Assembly: GCA_001556125.1 (NCBI GenBank)
Contig: LSIG01000075.1
Location: 1-64,000 of the forward strand
Source of the DNA: Rhizobiales bacterium CCH10-E5
Lineage (GTDB): Bacteria; Pseudomonadota; Alphaproteobacteria; Rhizobiales; Beijerinckiaceae
DNA: 64,000 nucleotides
Direction of reading: 5' to 3'
Part shown: positions 39,325 to 48,043 of the stretch, one piece after another
How the letters are laid out: each line of letters starts with the position of its first letter
Numbering within the stretch: position 1 is the stretch's first letter
Program-made: the position numbers and the translations under genes
The notes under the pieces: generated by a model
The model's input: only the letters and a program-made list of their open reading frames with translations
Told to the model about the DNA's origin: nothing
The model's database searches: none

Positions 39325-40002
39325 TTACTCGCGAATGATCGGGTTGACCGCGATCACCATGCCCTGGCCACTCACCGCCAAGTTGTAGCTGCGCGAGAGG
39401 GCGGCCTTGAGCTGAGGCTCCGCGACGGCGATCTTGGCCTTAATGTCGGCGGAGGCGCCGCTATCCGCCTTCCGCCGCAGCACGATGTCGCCGGTCTTGA
39501 TCGACAGGATCTGGTAGCGGGCCCAGTTCTCGCACGAGATGTTTTTGCGCCAATGGCTGCAGTCGCGTTTGAAGGCTCGGTCGGAGAAGAGGGTCTGCGC
39601 TTCCTGATAGGTGATGCTGCGATCGACGACATTGGTCAGCTTGTACTCGAAGTGATCGCTGAAATTGCCGTTGAGGCCGAGATTGACGAAGATGTTCTTG
39701 ATGCCGCTGACGGCGCCGCTGGCCTCGAGCTTGAAGCTCAGATCGAGGTCCGACTGCCTGGCATCGACCGGCAGCACGGCGTAGCGCTCCAGATTGACCT
39801 CGCAGAGACGCTCCAGATTGACGGGACGGGACCGGTCCTCCGTCGCCTGCTCGCGGGCGAAATAGAGCGAGCCGACATTGATGCCGGCGCGCGCGGGCCG
39901 AAGTTCACGCCCTCCGATGTCCGGGGAGACAGAGCCCGGCGGCGAGGTCGCACAACCGGCCGCCAGAAGTCCGCATGCGATCGAGAGAAAATGCCTGGTC
40001 AT
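39325..40002 (-). CDS. Putative lipoprotein of unknown function
   Basis: 225 residues with a lipoprotein signal: MTRHFLSIACGLLAAG followed by the acylated C17 and A18. The mature part contains GINVGSLYFAREQATEDRSRPVNLERLCEVNLE, which hints at a periplasmic beta-rich domain, and two further cysteines (DCSHW and SCENW). I do not recognise the family. The stop lies one base from the azlD stop, so the transcripts converge. An outer membrane location is possible because Ala, not Asp, follows the cysteine. Confidence 0.75.
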   Translation of the reverse strand: MTRHFLSIACGLLAAGCATSPPGSVSPDIGGRELRPARAGINVGSLYFAREQATEDRSRPVNLERLCEVNLERYAVLPVDARQSDLDLSFKLEASGAVSGIKNIFVNLGLNGNFSDHFEYKLTNVVDRSITYQEAQTLFSDRAFKRDCSHWRKNISCENWARYQILSIKTGDIVLRRKADSGASADIKAKIAVAEPQLKAALSRSYNLAVSGQGMVIAVNPIIRE

Positions 40003-40070
40003 GGTCGCCCCCGCCTGAGAATGGCAGAGACGATAATGCTACCCTAGGTTGTGTCAATTCTGATCTTCTC

Positions 40071-41909
40071 TCAAAGCGGTAGGCAGGCCTTTGCCAGCCA
40101 CGCCTTCGCCTCACCCTCGACCAGGGCCGCGAGCTTGCTCCAGACCTGCGCGTGATAGGCGTCGATCCAGGCGATCTCGCCTTCGTCCAGCAAGGCGCGG
40201 TCGATCAGGGCGCGCTCATACGGGCACCAGGTGATGGTCTCGAAGCCGTAGATGGTGCGGTCGCCGCCCGGAATGATCTGCTCCTCGACGACGATCAGGT
40301 TCTCGATGCGGATGCCGTAATGGCCTTCCTTGTAGTAGCCGGGCTCGTTGGAGAGGATCATGCCGGGCTCCAGCGGCGTCGTGCCGAGCTTTGAGATGCG
40401 CTGCGGCCCCTCATGCACCGAGAGATAGCTGCCGACGCCGTGGCCGGTGCCGTGGTCGAAATCGAGCCCCGCCTGCCAGAGCGGCAGCCGCGCCAGCGCA
40501 TCGAGCTGGGCGCCCGAGGTGCCCTTGACGAAAACTGCGCGCGAGATCGCGATGTGGCCCTTGAGCACGCGGGTGTAGCGGTCCCGCATCTCGGCGCTCG
40601 GCTCGCCGATCGCCATGGTGCGCGTAATGTCGGTGGTGCCGTCCTCGTATTGTCCGCCGGAATCGACCAGCAGGATGCCGGGCTCGATCGCCCGGTTGCT
40701 CGCCTCCGTGACGCGGTAATGCGGCAGGGCCGCATTGGGGCCGGCGCCGGCGATGGTGGTGAAGGAGACGTCCCTGAGCAGCCCGGTCTTCAGCCGCTCG
40801 GCCTCGAGTGCCGCGACCGCGTCGATCTCGGTCAGACCGCCCTTGGGTGCCTCGCGCGCGATCCAGGACAGGAAGCGCACCATGGCCGCGCCATCGCGCA
40901 GATGGGCGGCGCGGGCGCCGGCGAGCTCCGCCTCGTTCTTGCGGGCCTTCATCAGGGCGATCGGGTCCGTGCCCGCATCCGGCGTGCCGCCGGCCTCGCG
41001 GATCAGCGTGGCGAGCGCGGACGCGGCCGTCGTCGCGTCGAGCCTGACCTTCGCGCCGGCCGCGCCCAGCGCCGTGAGCTGCGTCGTCAGGGCATGCGGC
41101 GGCGCGATCTCGCCGACGGCGCCGATCGCGTCTCCGGCCTCGTTGGTGATCTTCTCCGGCGCCAGGAACACCGTGGGGCGGCCCTCGCGCGGGACGATGG
41201 CATAGCCCAGCGGCAGGGGCGTGTGCTCGACATCGCCGCCGCGGATGTTGAAGGTCCAGGCCAGCGCATGCGGGTCCGAGACGACGAGCGCATCGACTTT
41301 CGCCTTCGTCAGCGCCTCCTGGATGCGGGCGAGCTTGCCGGCGGCATCCTCCCCGGCGAAGTCGCCGCGATGGGCTTTGACGGGCGCGGCCGGGGGCGCC
41401 GGCCTGTCGCGCCAGATCGCATCGACCGGGTTCTGCGCCACCGCCACGAGCGTGCCGCCGGCGGCCGCCGCCGCCTTGTCCAGCTTGGCGACGCCGTCGA
41501 CCGTGTGCAGCCAGGGATCGTAGCCCAGCCGCCCGCCGGCCGGCAGGTTTGCCTCGATCCAGCGGTCGAGCGGCATCTCTTCCATCCGCGTCGGCGTGAC
41601 GATGGCAGTGTCGGTCTGCTCCTGGGACTGGATGGTGTAGCGGCCATCGACGATCAGCGCGGCCCGGTCGGCGAGGATAACGGCGTTGCCGGCGGAGCCG
41701 GTGAAGCCGGTCAGCCAGGCGAGGCGGGCCATATGGGCGGGGACATATTCGCCCTGATGCTCGTCGGCGCGCGGCACGATGAAGCCGGCGAGCCCCTGTC
41801 TCGCGAGTTCCTGCCTTAGCGCGGCGATGCGCGGCGCCACCTGGGACGGGTCGGTCGGCTCGGAGAAGCTCTGGAAGCGGCAGGTCGGCAGGGCAGGCGA
41901 TTCGGGCAT
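40071..41909 (-). CDS. Xaa-Pro aminopeptidase (aminopeptidase P, long form)
   Basis: Dinuclear-metal M24B peptidase removing N-terminal residues before proline; 612 residues, matching the long three-domain form found in alphaproteobacteria and eukaryotes. Two creatinase-N-like domains precede the catalytic domain (about 350-570). Metal ligands are visible in LLVDSGGQYEDGTTDITRT (two Asp), FDHGTGHGVGSYLSVHEGP (His), SNEPGYY (Glu) and RIENL (Glu). The ATG at 41909 was chosen because homologs begin near the RFQSF segment; the frame extends further upstream through non-conserved sequence. Confidence 0.93.
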   Translation of the reverse strand: MPESPALPTCRFQSFSEPTDPSQVAPRIAALRQELARQGLAGFIVPRADEHQGEYVPAHMARLAWLTGFTGSAGNAVILADRAALIVDGRYTIQSQEQTDTAIVTPTRMEEMPLDRWIEANLPAGGRLGYDPWLHTVDGVAKLDKAAAAAGGTLVAVAQNPVDAIWRDRPAPPAAPVKAHRGDFAGEDAAGKLARIQEALTKAKVDALVVSDPHALAWTFNIRGGDVEHTPLPLGYAIVPREGRPTVFLAPEKITNEAGDAIGAVGEIAPPHALTTQLTALGAAGAKVRLDATTAASALATLIREAGGTPDAGTDPIALMKARKNEAELAGARAAHLRDGAAMVRFLSWIAREAPKGGLTEIDAVAALEAERLKTGLLRDVSFTTIAGAGPNAALPHYRVTEASNRAIEPGILLVDSGGQYEDGTTDITRTMAIGEPSAEMRDRYTRVLKGHIAISRAVFVKGTSGAQLDALARLPLWQAGLDFDHGTGHGVGSYLSVHEGPQRISKLGTTPLEPGMILSNEPGYYKEGHYGIRIENLIVVEEQIIPGGDRTIYGFETITWCPYERALIDRALLDEGEIAWIDAYHAQVWSKLAALVEGEAKAWLAKACLPL

Positions 41910-42211
41910 CGGCGGGGTCCGGTTGGCAAGGACGCCATCGTCGCGGCTGCCGGCGGCGATGGCGAGTCGAAATGGCGTTGGGCGCCCTGTCGTGCCCCTT
42001 GAAACCGCCGCCTGAAAAACAGGCGCCTGCCCCTTCGCTATGCGGAATCGTGACAGGTTAACGAAATCCTGTCCCGCCCATGCGTCAGGTGCATATCTCG
42101 CATCTGCGAAGTCCTCTTTTCGCAAGTGCGAAGACGTACCACTTTGGTCGCATAAGAGAACGAGGAAGCGACCGGGACTGTCCTTCGTTTCGATTGAGGA
42201 GATGGATCCCC
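41910..42211. promoter_or_regulatory. Divergent intergenic region with tandem TTCGCA-type dyads
   Basis: About 300 bases between the aminopeptidase and a small-protein gene. Two related palindromes lie at 42098-42109 (TCGCA-TC-TGCGA) and 42119-42132 (TTCGCA-AG-TGCGAA). Their centres are 22 bases apart, about two helical turns, which is the layout of cooperative operator sites. The cognate regulator is not known to me. Confidence 0.55.
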
Positions 42212-42454
42212 ATGACCTATGTGCTGAACGATACCGCCGTCCTGCCCGCCACCGAGGTCACCAAGACCGCCAAGGCTGCGGAAGGTCCCGGCTTCTGGCC
42301 GCGTCTCTACGCCGCGCTGATCGAAAGCCGCCGCCGCTCGGCGCTTCGCGAACTGCGTGCCCACAGCTTCCGCATCAACGAGTCCGGCATGCTGCTCGGT
42401 GGCATTCCGACGACGACGCTGGCGACCGACGAAGCGCTGCCGTTCAACCGCTGA
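42212..42454 (+). CDS. Small basic protein of unknown function
   Basis: 80-residue protein with a central basic amphipathic stretch, FWPRLYAALIESRRRSALREL (in two parts: FWPRLYAALIES and RRRSALREL), broadly like the DUF1127/YjiS class of small basic proteins although the match is weak. The ATG at 42212 lies about 11 bases after GAGGAG. Upstream are the paired dyads at 42098-42132. Downstream come two hairpins and a second small gene, so the two may form one regulated unit. I do not recognise the family. Confidence 0.6.
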   Translation: MTYVLNDTAVLPATEVTKTAKAAEGPGFWPRLYAALIESRRRSALRELRAHSFRINESGMLLGGIPTTTLATDEALPFNR

Positions 42455-42467
42455 GCCTTGCCTTTCG

Positions 42468-42517
42468 TCCGGCGCATGACGCGCCGGAGCCTCCCATTCC
42501 GCGCCGCCTTGCGGCGC
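42468..42517 (+). repeat. Two hairpins between the small genes
   Basis: TCCGGCGC (42468-42475) pairs with GCGCCGGA (42481-42488) over ATGAC, and GCGCCGC (42501-42507) pairs with GCGGCGC (42511-42517) over CTT. Neither is followed by a T run, so a role in mRNA processing or stability between the two small ORFs is as likely as termination. Confidence 0.55.
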
Positions 42518-42535
42518 CCGCCAAGGACCAAAACC

Positions 42536-42664
42536 ATGATCGCCATCATCAAGCATGTCTACGAGAGCATCGTCGACGCCGTGAAGTTCACCTCCGCCGT
42601 CTGGCACGACGCCCGCTCGATGCAGGCGGAGGCGGAAGCCAAGTACGGCCATATCGGCTTCTGA
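42536..42664 (+). CDS. 42-residue small protein of unknown function
   Basis: An ATG at 42536 with AAGGA 8 bases upstream opens 43 codons. The peptide starts MIAIIKHVYESIVDAVKFTS and ends AEAEAKYGHIGF; it is one amphipathic helix with a conserved-looking aromatic tail. Short proteins with a K-Y-x-H-x-G-F-like end occur in Rhizobiales, but I cannot name a family. Position after the 80-residue ORF suggests a shared transcript. Confidence 0.55.
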   Translation: MIAIIKHVYESIVDAVKFTSAVWHDARSMQAEAEAKYGHIGF

Positions 42665-42695
42665 TCCGCGATCCTTCGCGATGCTGGCCGCCTGA

Positions 42696-42758
42696 CGCGC
42701 CGCGCTGCGCTTCCGGTGCTCACGGACTTCATGTCCGCTCCGGTTCTCGCGCGGCGCG
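42696..42758. repeat. Interspersed hairpin repeat, copy 2
   Basis: The core at 42706-42748 repeats that of 4816-4862 (TGCGCTTCCGGTGCTCACGG and CCGGTTCTC), lacking one CTCCG pentamer. Its arms CGCGCCGCGC (42696-42705) and GCGCGGCGCG (42749-42758) pair over 10 bases. They are unrelated in sequence to the arms of copy 1 yet in the same positions. Located between a small gene and the convergent prmA. Confidence 0.7.
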
Positions 42759-42824
42759 CCATTCTCCTCGGCCTAGCGAAGCATCACGCCGTCGCTTGCG
42801 GCGGCGCCTGAATAGCTTTCCGGA

Positions 42825-43772
42825 TTATCGACGGTGGCGTGGCCTCGGGGCTGCGCCGCCTTTTTTCATGACCAGCGTCGCCCAGCCCTCGCGCAGCGAA
42901 CGGCGCGCGAGATAAAGCCCCTGGTGCCGATAGGTCGAGACGACGCCGGCGACATCCATTTCGAGCAGGCCAGACAGGATCACCGTGCCGTCATCCGACA
43001 GCACGCGCGTGATCGACGGAGCGAGCTTCTTGAGCGGGCCGGCCAGGATATTGGCGAAGACCAGGTCGAAATGACCCGGCCGGTTCGCCTTGGCGTGGCG
43101 CAGGCCCGGCGCGACATAGAGATCCAGCGCATGCGGCGCATGGTTGAAGCGGGAGTTGTGCGCCGCGACATCGACCGCGATGGGGTCGATGTCGCCGGCG
43201 ACGACCTTGCGCTTGGTCTGCTTGGCGAGCGCCAGCGCGAGGATACCGGTGCCGGTGCCGACATCGATCGCGTTTCGCGGGCGGCGGCGCTTCAGTTCGG
43301 CATCGAGCGCGAGCAGGCAGCCGGCCGTTGTGCCGTGATGGCCCGTGCCGAAGGCGAGCGCGGCGGGGATCTCGATGCCGACATCGTTGATCCGCACCGC
43401 GTCGCGGTCATGATCGCCATGGACGAGGACGCGGCCGGCGCGGACGGGCTTCAGCCCGTCCAGGCTGGCGGCGACCCAGTCCTGCTGGTTCACGGTCTCG
43501 AAGGGCGTAGTGTCGATGCTATTGCCGACGATCGGCCGCAGCATGTCGCGCACGGCGGCCTCGTCGGGATGAACAGCGAAATAGATCTCGACCTTCCACG
43601 GCGCATTCAGAGAGAGCGTGGTGACGCCGGTCTCGATCTCGAAGGCCGAGATCGCGGTTTCGGTCGGGTCGAAGACCTCGCCGAGCAACTCGGTCAACGC
43701 GCGCGCCTTCTCGCCGCTGGTCGAGAGTTCGAGGACGGTCGCGACCGTGGAGGGGAGGAGGCCTTCGCGCAT
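42825..43772 (-). CDS. prmA: Ribosomal protein L11 methyltransferase
   Basis: SAM-dependent enzyme that trimethylates ribosomal protein L11; 315 residues from the ATG at 43772. The methyltransferase domain carries A-F-G-T-G-H-H-G-T-T, the SAM loop IDVGTGTGILALAL, GDIDPIAV and the NILAGPL motif, which together are PrmA hallmarks. The N-terminal L11-binding domain precedes it. A frame extends to 43934 but the extra residues look non-coding. Followed upstream on the same strand by an SDR gene. Confidence 0.95.
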   Translation of the reverse strand: MREGLLPSTVATVLELSTSGEKARALTELLGEVFDPTETAISAFEIETGVTTLSLNAPWKVEIYFAVHPDEAAVRDMLRPIVGNSIDTTPFETVNQQDWVAASLDGLKPVRAGRVLVHGDHDRDAVRINDVGIEIPAALAFGTGHHGTTAGCLLALDAELKRRRPRNAIDVGTGTGILALALAKQTKRKVVAGDIDPIAVDVAAHNSRFNHAPHALDLYVAPGLRHAKANRPGHFDLVFANILAGPLKKLAPSITRVLSDDGTVILSGLLEMDVAGVVSTYRHQGLYLARRSLREGWATLVMKKGGAAPRPRHRR

Positions 43773-43833
43773 GGCGGCGGGATAGCAGGCGTGGACGCAG
43801 TTGTCATGCGCGTCCCGAAGGCCTCCTGTGCCT

Positions 43834-44580
43834 TCAGTGGTCGCGCGCGGCAAGGGCGCTGAACAGGGTCTGCGTCTGCCCGTTACGCTCCGCGAAGCGC
43901 AGAGGCTTGCAGCGCTCGACGATGATCTCGCCATCCGCCGGCGCGGCTTCGAGAAGCGCCATCACCTCGGCGGTGAAATCGGCCAGCGGCATGGCGTCGG
44001 GGTCGGTCGCCTGCTGCGGACCGAGCAACTCGGTCTGGACGTAAGGCGGCGCGATCTCCACGACCTCGACCGAGGTGTCCTTAAGCTGATGGCGCAGTGC
44101 CATCGACCAGGAATGGATTGCGGCCTTGGTGGCAGAATACGTCGGGGTCGCGGCGAGCGGCACGAAGGCGAGGCCCGAGGAGACGGTGACGACGGTGGCG
44201 CGTGGCTGTGCCAGCAAATGCGGCAGCAGTGCCGCCGTCAGCTGGATTGGGCCGAGCAGATTGGTCGCGATCGTCTCCTCGGCGATGGCGAGGTCGATCT
44301 GCGTTTCCGGCCGCATGATGCCGGCATTGTTGACGATGACGTTCAGCGCGGGGAAGCGCGTGACGGCCTCACGGGCGAAGGCTGCGATGTCGGCCTTGTC
44401 CTGAATGTCGAGCACCATCGATGCCATGCCGGGATTGGCCTGGGTGACGTCGTCGAGCACGCGCTCGCGGCGGCCGGCGATGACGACGCTGTTGCCTTTC
44501 GCATGCAGTGCTTCGGCCAGGGCGCGGCCGATGCCGCTGCCGCCGCCGGTGATGAGGATGGTGTTTCCGGTGATGTTCAT
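43834..44580 (-). CDS. Short-chain dehydrogenase/reductase (DltE-like)
   Basis: 248-residue classical SDR using NAD(P). The nucleotide-binding motif TGGGSGIG is at 11-18, NNAG at 84-87, catalytic serine in VSSG (134-135), and the Y-x-x-x-K pair Y148 and K152. The PPYVQTELLG region matches the DltE-like oxidoreductase subgroup often paired with HxlR regulators. AAAGGG precedes the ATG. It is divergent from an HxlR-type gene across 103 bases with a dyad at 44643-44658, so regulation by that protein is likely. Substrate unknown. Confidence 0.88.
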   Translation of the reverse strand: MNITGNTILITGGGSGIGRALAEALHAKGNSVVIAGRRERVLDDVTQANPGMASMVLDIQDKADIAAFAREAVTRFPALNVIVNNAGIMRPETQIDLAIAEETIATNLLGPIQLTAALLPHLLAQPRATVVTVSSGLAFVPLAATPTYSATKAAIHSWSMALRHQLKDTSVEVVEIAPPYVQTELLGPQQATDPDAMPLADFTAEVMALLEAAPADGEIIVERCKPLRFAERNGQTQTLFSALAARDH

Positions 44581-44642
44581 CGCAATGCCCTTTCTCGGTT
44601 GCGTCTGACACAGCTAGGGCCGATGCTCTCTAATCGAAAGAA

Positions 44643-44667
44643 GGCACCTGAAAGTGCCATAGGCACC
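44643..44667. promoter_or_regulatory. Candidate HxlR operator
   Basis: GGCAC (44643-44647) and GTGCC (44654-44658) form a dyad over a 6-base centre, and a third GGCACC begins at 44662. It lies in the short region shared by the SDR and HxlR-type genes, just upstream of the latter. Confidence 0.5.
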
Positions 44668-44683
44668 CAAAGGAAAGCGTCGC

Positions 44684-45100
44684 ATGCAGATGATCCGCGA
44701 AGCCGTGGAGGCGATGCGCGAGCAGGGCCGGCTGATCCATCCGGAGGTCAGTCCGCAGGTCGAGGCGCTGGTGCGGGACGTGATCGGTCAGGTCGCCGAT
44801 AAATGGACCATGCTGATCCTGGAGGCGCTGGAGGAGCATGGCACACTGCGCTTCCGCCAGCTCGGCCGCATCGTTGGCGGCATCAGCCAGAAGATGCTGA
44901 CCAAGACGCTGCGGCAGATGGAATGCGACGGGCTGATCACCCGCAAGGTCCACCCGGTGATCCCGCCGCATGTCGACTACACGATGACGGAGATCGGCCG
45001 TGAACTGACGGCGGCCTTCTGCGGCGTCTGGGTCTGGGCGGAGACCTATCACGCTCAGGTCGAGGCGGCGCGGGCGGCGTTTCGGGCGAGGGAGGGGTGA
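44684..45100 (+). CDS. HxlR-family winged-helix transcriptional regulator
   Basis: 138-residue regulator. The HxlR core is clear: KWTMLILEALEEHGTLRFRQL, GISQKMLTKTLRQMECDGLI and the wing with V-D-Y-T-M-T-E-I-G. No cysteine sensor of the HypR type is obvious near the N-terminus; the single Cys in the C-terminal FCGVW and one in MECDG could be redox-active. AAGGAAAG precedes the ATG. Divergence from the SDR gene suggests it controls that gene in response to an electrophile or metabolite. Confidence 0.9.
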   Translation: MQMIREAVEAMREQGRLIHPEVSPQVEALVRDVIGQVADKWTMLILEALEEHGTLRFRQLGRIVGGISQKMLTKTLRQMECDGLITRKVHPVIPPHVDYTMTEIGRELTAAFCGVWVWAETYHAQVEAARAAFRAREG

Positions 45101-45132
45101 GGGACAGAGAAGCCGTCGTCCTCGGCCGCGCC

Positions 45133-47502
45133 TCACCCCGCCTTCTGAACAAAGCTGTCCAGCACCATCTTCCGCCCGGCCTTGTCGAAATCGACCGTCA
45201 GCTTGTTGCCGTCGACGGAGGCCACCGAGCCGGGGCCGAATTTGACGTGGAAGACGCGGGCGCCGGTGTCGAAGGCCGATGTTCCCGAGGATTTGGCGGT
45301 GAGTTCGCCCTCGATCAGCAGAGGGCCGCGCTGGCGACTGTTGCCGAAGCCGTTGCCGCCGAAGCCGCTGCCGCTCTCCGAGAAGCCCGAGCCACCGCGC
45401 GCCTTGTTCTCCTGGGCGCGCTGCCAGCCGGGCGTGTTGTAGGAGGAGCCGAAGCTTTCCATCCGGTCGAAGCGCGAGGCGCCATAGCCGCCCTGCGAGT
45501 AGTTCGACGCCGCCTGGACGACCTCGACATGCTCCTCGGGCAGTTCGTCGATGAAGCGCGAGGGCAGGCTCGACTGCCAGAGCCCGTGGATGCGGCGGTT
45601 CGAGGCGAAGTAGAGCTTGAGCCGCTTGCGGGCGCGCGTCAGGCCGACATGGGCGAGGCGGCGCTCTTCTTCCAGCCCGGCGCGGCCGCTCTCGTCGAGC
45701 GCGCGCTGGTTGGGGAAGAGGCCTTCCTCCCAGCCGGGCAGGAAGACGGTGTCGAATTCGAGCCCCTTGGCGCCGTGCAGCGTCATGATCGAGACGCGTT
45801 CGGCGCTGTCGCCGCTGTCGGCGTCCATCACCAGCGAGACATGTTCGAGGAAGGCCGGCAGGTCGGGGAATTCGTCGAGGGAGCGCACCAGCTCCTTCAG
45901 GTTCTCGAGCCGGCCTGCGGCGTCGGCCGAGCGGTCCTTCTGCCACATCTCGGTGTAGCCGCTCTCCTCCAGCACGAGCTCGGCGAGTTCGCCCTGCGGC
46001 ATGTGCTCGGCTCTCGCCGACCAGCGGCCGAAGGCCTCGACCAGTTCGCGCAGCGCGGTGCGGGCCTTGGGCTTGAGCTCGTCGCTCTCGACGATGGCGC
46101 GGGCCGATTGCAGCAGGGAGAAGCCTGTGGCGCGGGCGTGGTTGTGCAGGATCTGGATGGTGGCGTCGCCCAGGCCGCGCTTGGGCACGTTGACGATGCG
46201 CTCGAAGGCGAGATCGTCGGTGGGCGAGACGACGCAGCGCAGATAGGCCATGGCGTCGCGGATCTCGGCGCGCTCGTAGAAGCGAGGACCACCGATGACG
46301 CGATAGGGCACGCCGGTCTGGACGAAGCGCTCCTCCAGCTCGCGCATCTGGGCGGAGATGCGCACAAGCACGGCGATCTCAGCGAGGTTCTCGCCTTTCA
46401 GCTGCATCGCCTCGATCTCGTCGGTGATCAGCCTCGCCTCTTCCTGGCTGTCCCAGGCGCCGGTGATGGTGACCTTCTCGCCGAGTTCGTCCTCGGTGCG
46501 CAGCGTCTTGCCCAGCCGGCTTTCGTTGCGGGCGATCAGCTTCGCGGCGGTGGCGAGGATGTGCCCGGTCGAGCGGTAGTTGCGCTCCAGCCGGATCACC
46601 GTGGCGCCCGGAAAATCGTGCTCGAAGCGCAGGATGTTGTCGACCTCGGCGCCACGCCAGCCATAGATCGACTGGTCGTCGTCGCCGACGCAGGCGATGT
46701 TGCGGCGGCCCTGGGCGAGCAGCCGCAGCCAGAGATACTGCGCCGTGTTGGTGTCCTGATACTCGTCGACGAGGATGTAGCGGAAGCGCTCGTGATAGGT
46801 TGCGAGCACATCGGCATGCTCGCGGAACAGCGTCAGGCAGTGCAGCAAAAGGTCGCCGAAATCGACGGCGTTCAGCGTCTTCAGCCGGTCCTGATAGGCG
46901 GCGTAGAGCGTGCCGCCCTTGCCGTTGGCGAAGACGGCAGCCTCGCCCGGCGCGACATCCTTCGGAGCCAGCCCACGGTTTTTCCAGCTGTCGATGAAGC
47001 CGGACAGCATGCGCGCCGGCCAGCGCTTCTCGTCGATCCCCTCGGCCTGGATCACCTGCTTCATCAGGCGGATCTGGTCGTCGGTGTCGAGGATGGTGAA
47101 ATCGCTGCGCAGATCGAGCAGTTCGGCGTGGCGGCGCAGGATCTTGGCCGAGATCGAGTGGAAGGTGCCCAGCCACGGCATGCCCTCGGCGACCGCACCG
47201 ACGAGATGCCCGATGCGCTCCTTCATCTCGCGCGCAGCTTTGTTGGTGAAGGTCACCGAGAGGATCTGCGAGGGGAAGGCGCGGTTGGTTGCGATCAGAT
47301 GGGCGATGCGGGTGGTGAGCACGCGGGTCTTGCCGGTGCCGGCACCGGCCAGCACCAGCACCGGTCCGTCGGTCGCCTCGACCGCCTGGCGCTGCTCCGG
47401 GTTCAGCCCGGCGAGATAGCCGGCCGCGGGCGCGGCCTGCGCGCGCGCGGCAAGGCCGCCGGGGCGGGGCAGTGGGGCGGAGGTGATGCTGTGGTCTGAC
47501 AA
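45133..47502 (-). CDS. uvrD: UvrD/PcrA-type superfamily 1 DNA helicase
   Basis: 3'-5' helicase for nucleotide excision and mismatch repair; 789 residues. Motif I GAGTGKT is at 53-59. Motif Ia FTNKAAREMKER, motif II VDEYQDTN, motif III GDDDQSIYGWRG, motif IV ERNYRST, motif V MTLHGAKGLEFD and motif VI VGLTRARKRL follow in order. A glycine/serine-rich linker (about 690-725) leads to a C-terminal Tudor-like PcrA/UvrD tail (VFHVKFGPGSVASVDGNKLTVDF). The start is a TTG at 47502; no upstream in-frame ATG is seen. PcrA and UvrD names are used interchangeably in this group. Confidence 0.94.
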   Translation of the reverse strand: MSDHSITSAPLPRPGGLAARAQAAPAAGYLAGLNPEQRQAVEATDGPVLVLAGAGTGKTRVLTTRIAHLIATNRAFPSQILSVTFTNKAAREMKERIGHLVGAVAEGMPWLGTFHSISAKILRRHAELLDLRSDFTILDTDDQIRLMKQVIQAEGIDEKRWPARMLSGFIDSWKNRGLAPKDVAPGEAAVFANGKGGTLYAAYQDRLKTLNAVDFGDLLLHCLTLFREHADVLATYHERFRYILVDEYQDTNTAQYLWLRLLAQGRRNIACVGDDDQSIYGWRGAEVDNILRFEHDFPGATVIRLERNYRSTGHILATAAKLIARNESRLGKTLRTEDELGEKVTITGAWDSQEEARLITDEIEAMQLKGENLAEIAVLVRISAQMRELEERFVQTGVPYRVIGGPRFYERAEIRDAMAYLRCVVSPTDDLAFERIVNVPKRGLGDATIQILHNHARATGFSLLQSARAIVESDELKPKARTALRELVEAFGRWSARAEHMPQGELAELVLEESGYTEMWQKDRSADAAGRLENLKELVRSLDEFPDLPAFLEHVSLVMDADSGDSAERVSIMTLHGAKGLEFDTVFLPGWEEGLFPNQRALDESGRAGLEEERRLAHVGLTRARKRLKLYFASNRRIHGLWQSSLPSRFIDELPEEHVEVVQAASNYSQGGYGASRFDRMESFGSSYNTPGWQRAQENKARGGSGFSESGSGFGGNGFGNSRQRGPLLIEGELTAKSSGTSAFDTGARVFHVKFGPGSVASVDGNKLTVDFDKAGRKMVLDSFVQKAG

Positions 47503-47655
47503 GATCGGCGCTGCTCGTGCGTGATTCGTTCACGGTCAATATAGGGGCAGGCCGGCGCGATTGCGCCCTCGTGCCGCGACATTCGGCCGTCCTGCCTTGG
47601 CTTGGCGCAGGGGCCTACCTGCGGCATCGTCAGCGTCAGCTCAAACGAGGATCCC

Positions 47656-48012
47656 ATGAGCCGTCCCGAGACCACCCTGCTGCGCCTCGCCGCGCTTGTC
47701 CTTTTCGCCACGCCGCTGGCAGCCGGCGCCCAGACGCGCCCCGTCCCCGATCCGCTGGCCGATTGCGAGCGCTTCGCTCTGGCCGAGTCGAAGCGCGACG
47801 GCGGCACGCTGAAATCGGTGCGGATCGAGCGCGGCGACAGCCTGATCGAGAACCGCTTCGACAAAACAATCGGCGGGCAGCAGGTCGCGACCGAATACAT
47901 CGCCTTCGCCGCCGTCGAGGATGCAGGCGGCAAGCGCCGTGCCCGGGTGGTCTGCCTGCATGCGGGTATCCCCGCCAACCGCGCCGTCTACTGGGTCGAA
48001 ATCCCGCAATAG
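47656..48012 (+). CDS. Small exported protein of unknown function
   Basis: 118 residues with a Sec signal peptide (LLRLAALVLFATPLAAGAQ). The mature protein has two cysteines (ADCERF and VVCLHAG) likely forming a periplasmic disulfide, and a beta-rich pattern such as LKSVRIERGDSLIENRFD and ATEYIAFAAVEDAGG. The ATG at 47656 was chosen over 47602 because it gives a proper signal peptide. I recognise no family. Divergent from uvrD across 153 bases. Confidence 0.7.
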   Translation: MSRPETTLLRLAALVLFATPLAAGAQTRPVPDPLADCERFALAESKRDGGTLKSVRIERGDSLIENRFDKTIGGQQVATEYIAFAAVEDAGGKRRARVVCLHAGIPANRAVYWVEIPQ

Positions 48013-48043
48013 GGCGCGGCATGGGCCGCGCCCCGCTGGGCTG

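Noticed and set aside
39079-40047. Long plus-strand frame after azlC
   Set aside because: It overlaps azlD out of frame and the antisense of the lipoprotein gene, and its product looks like Arg/Ser-rich noise.
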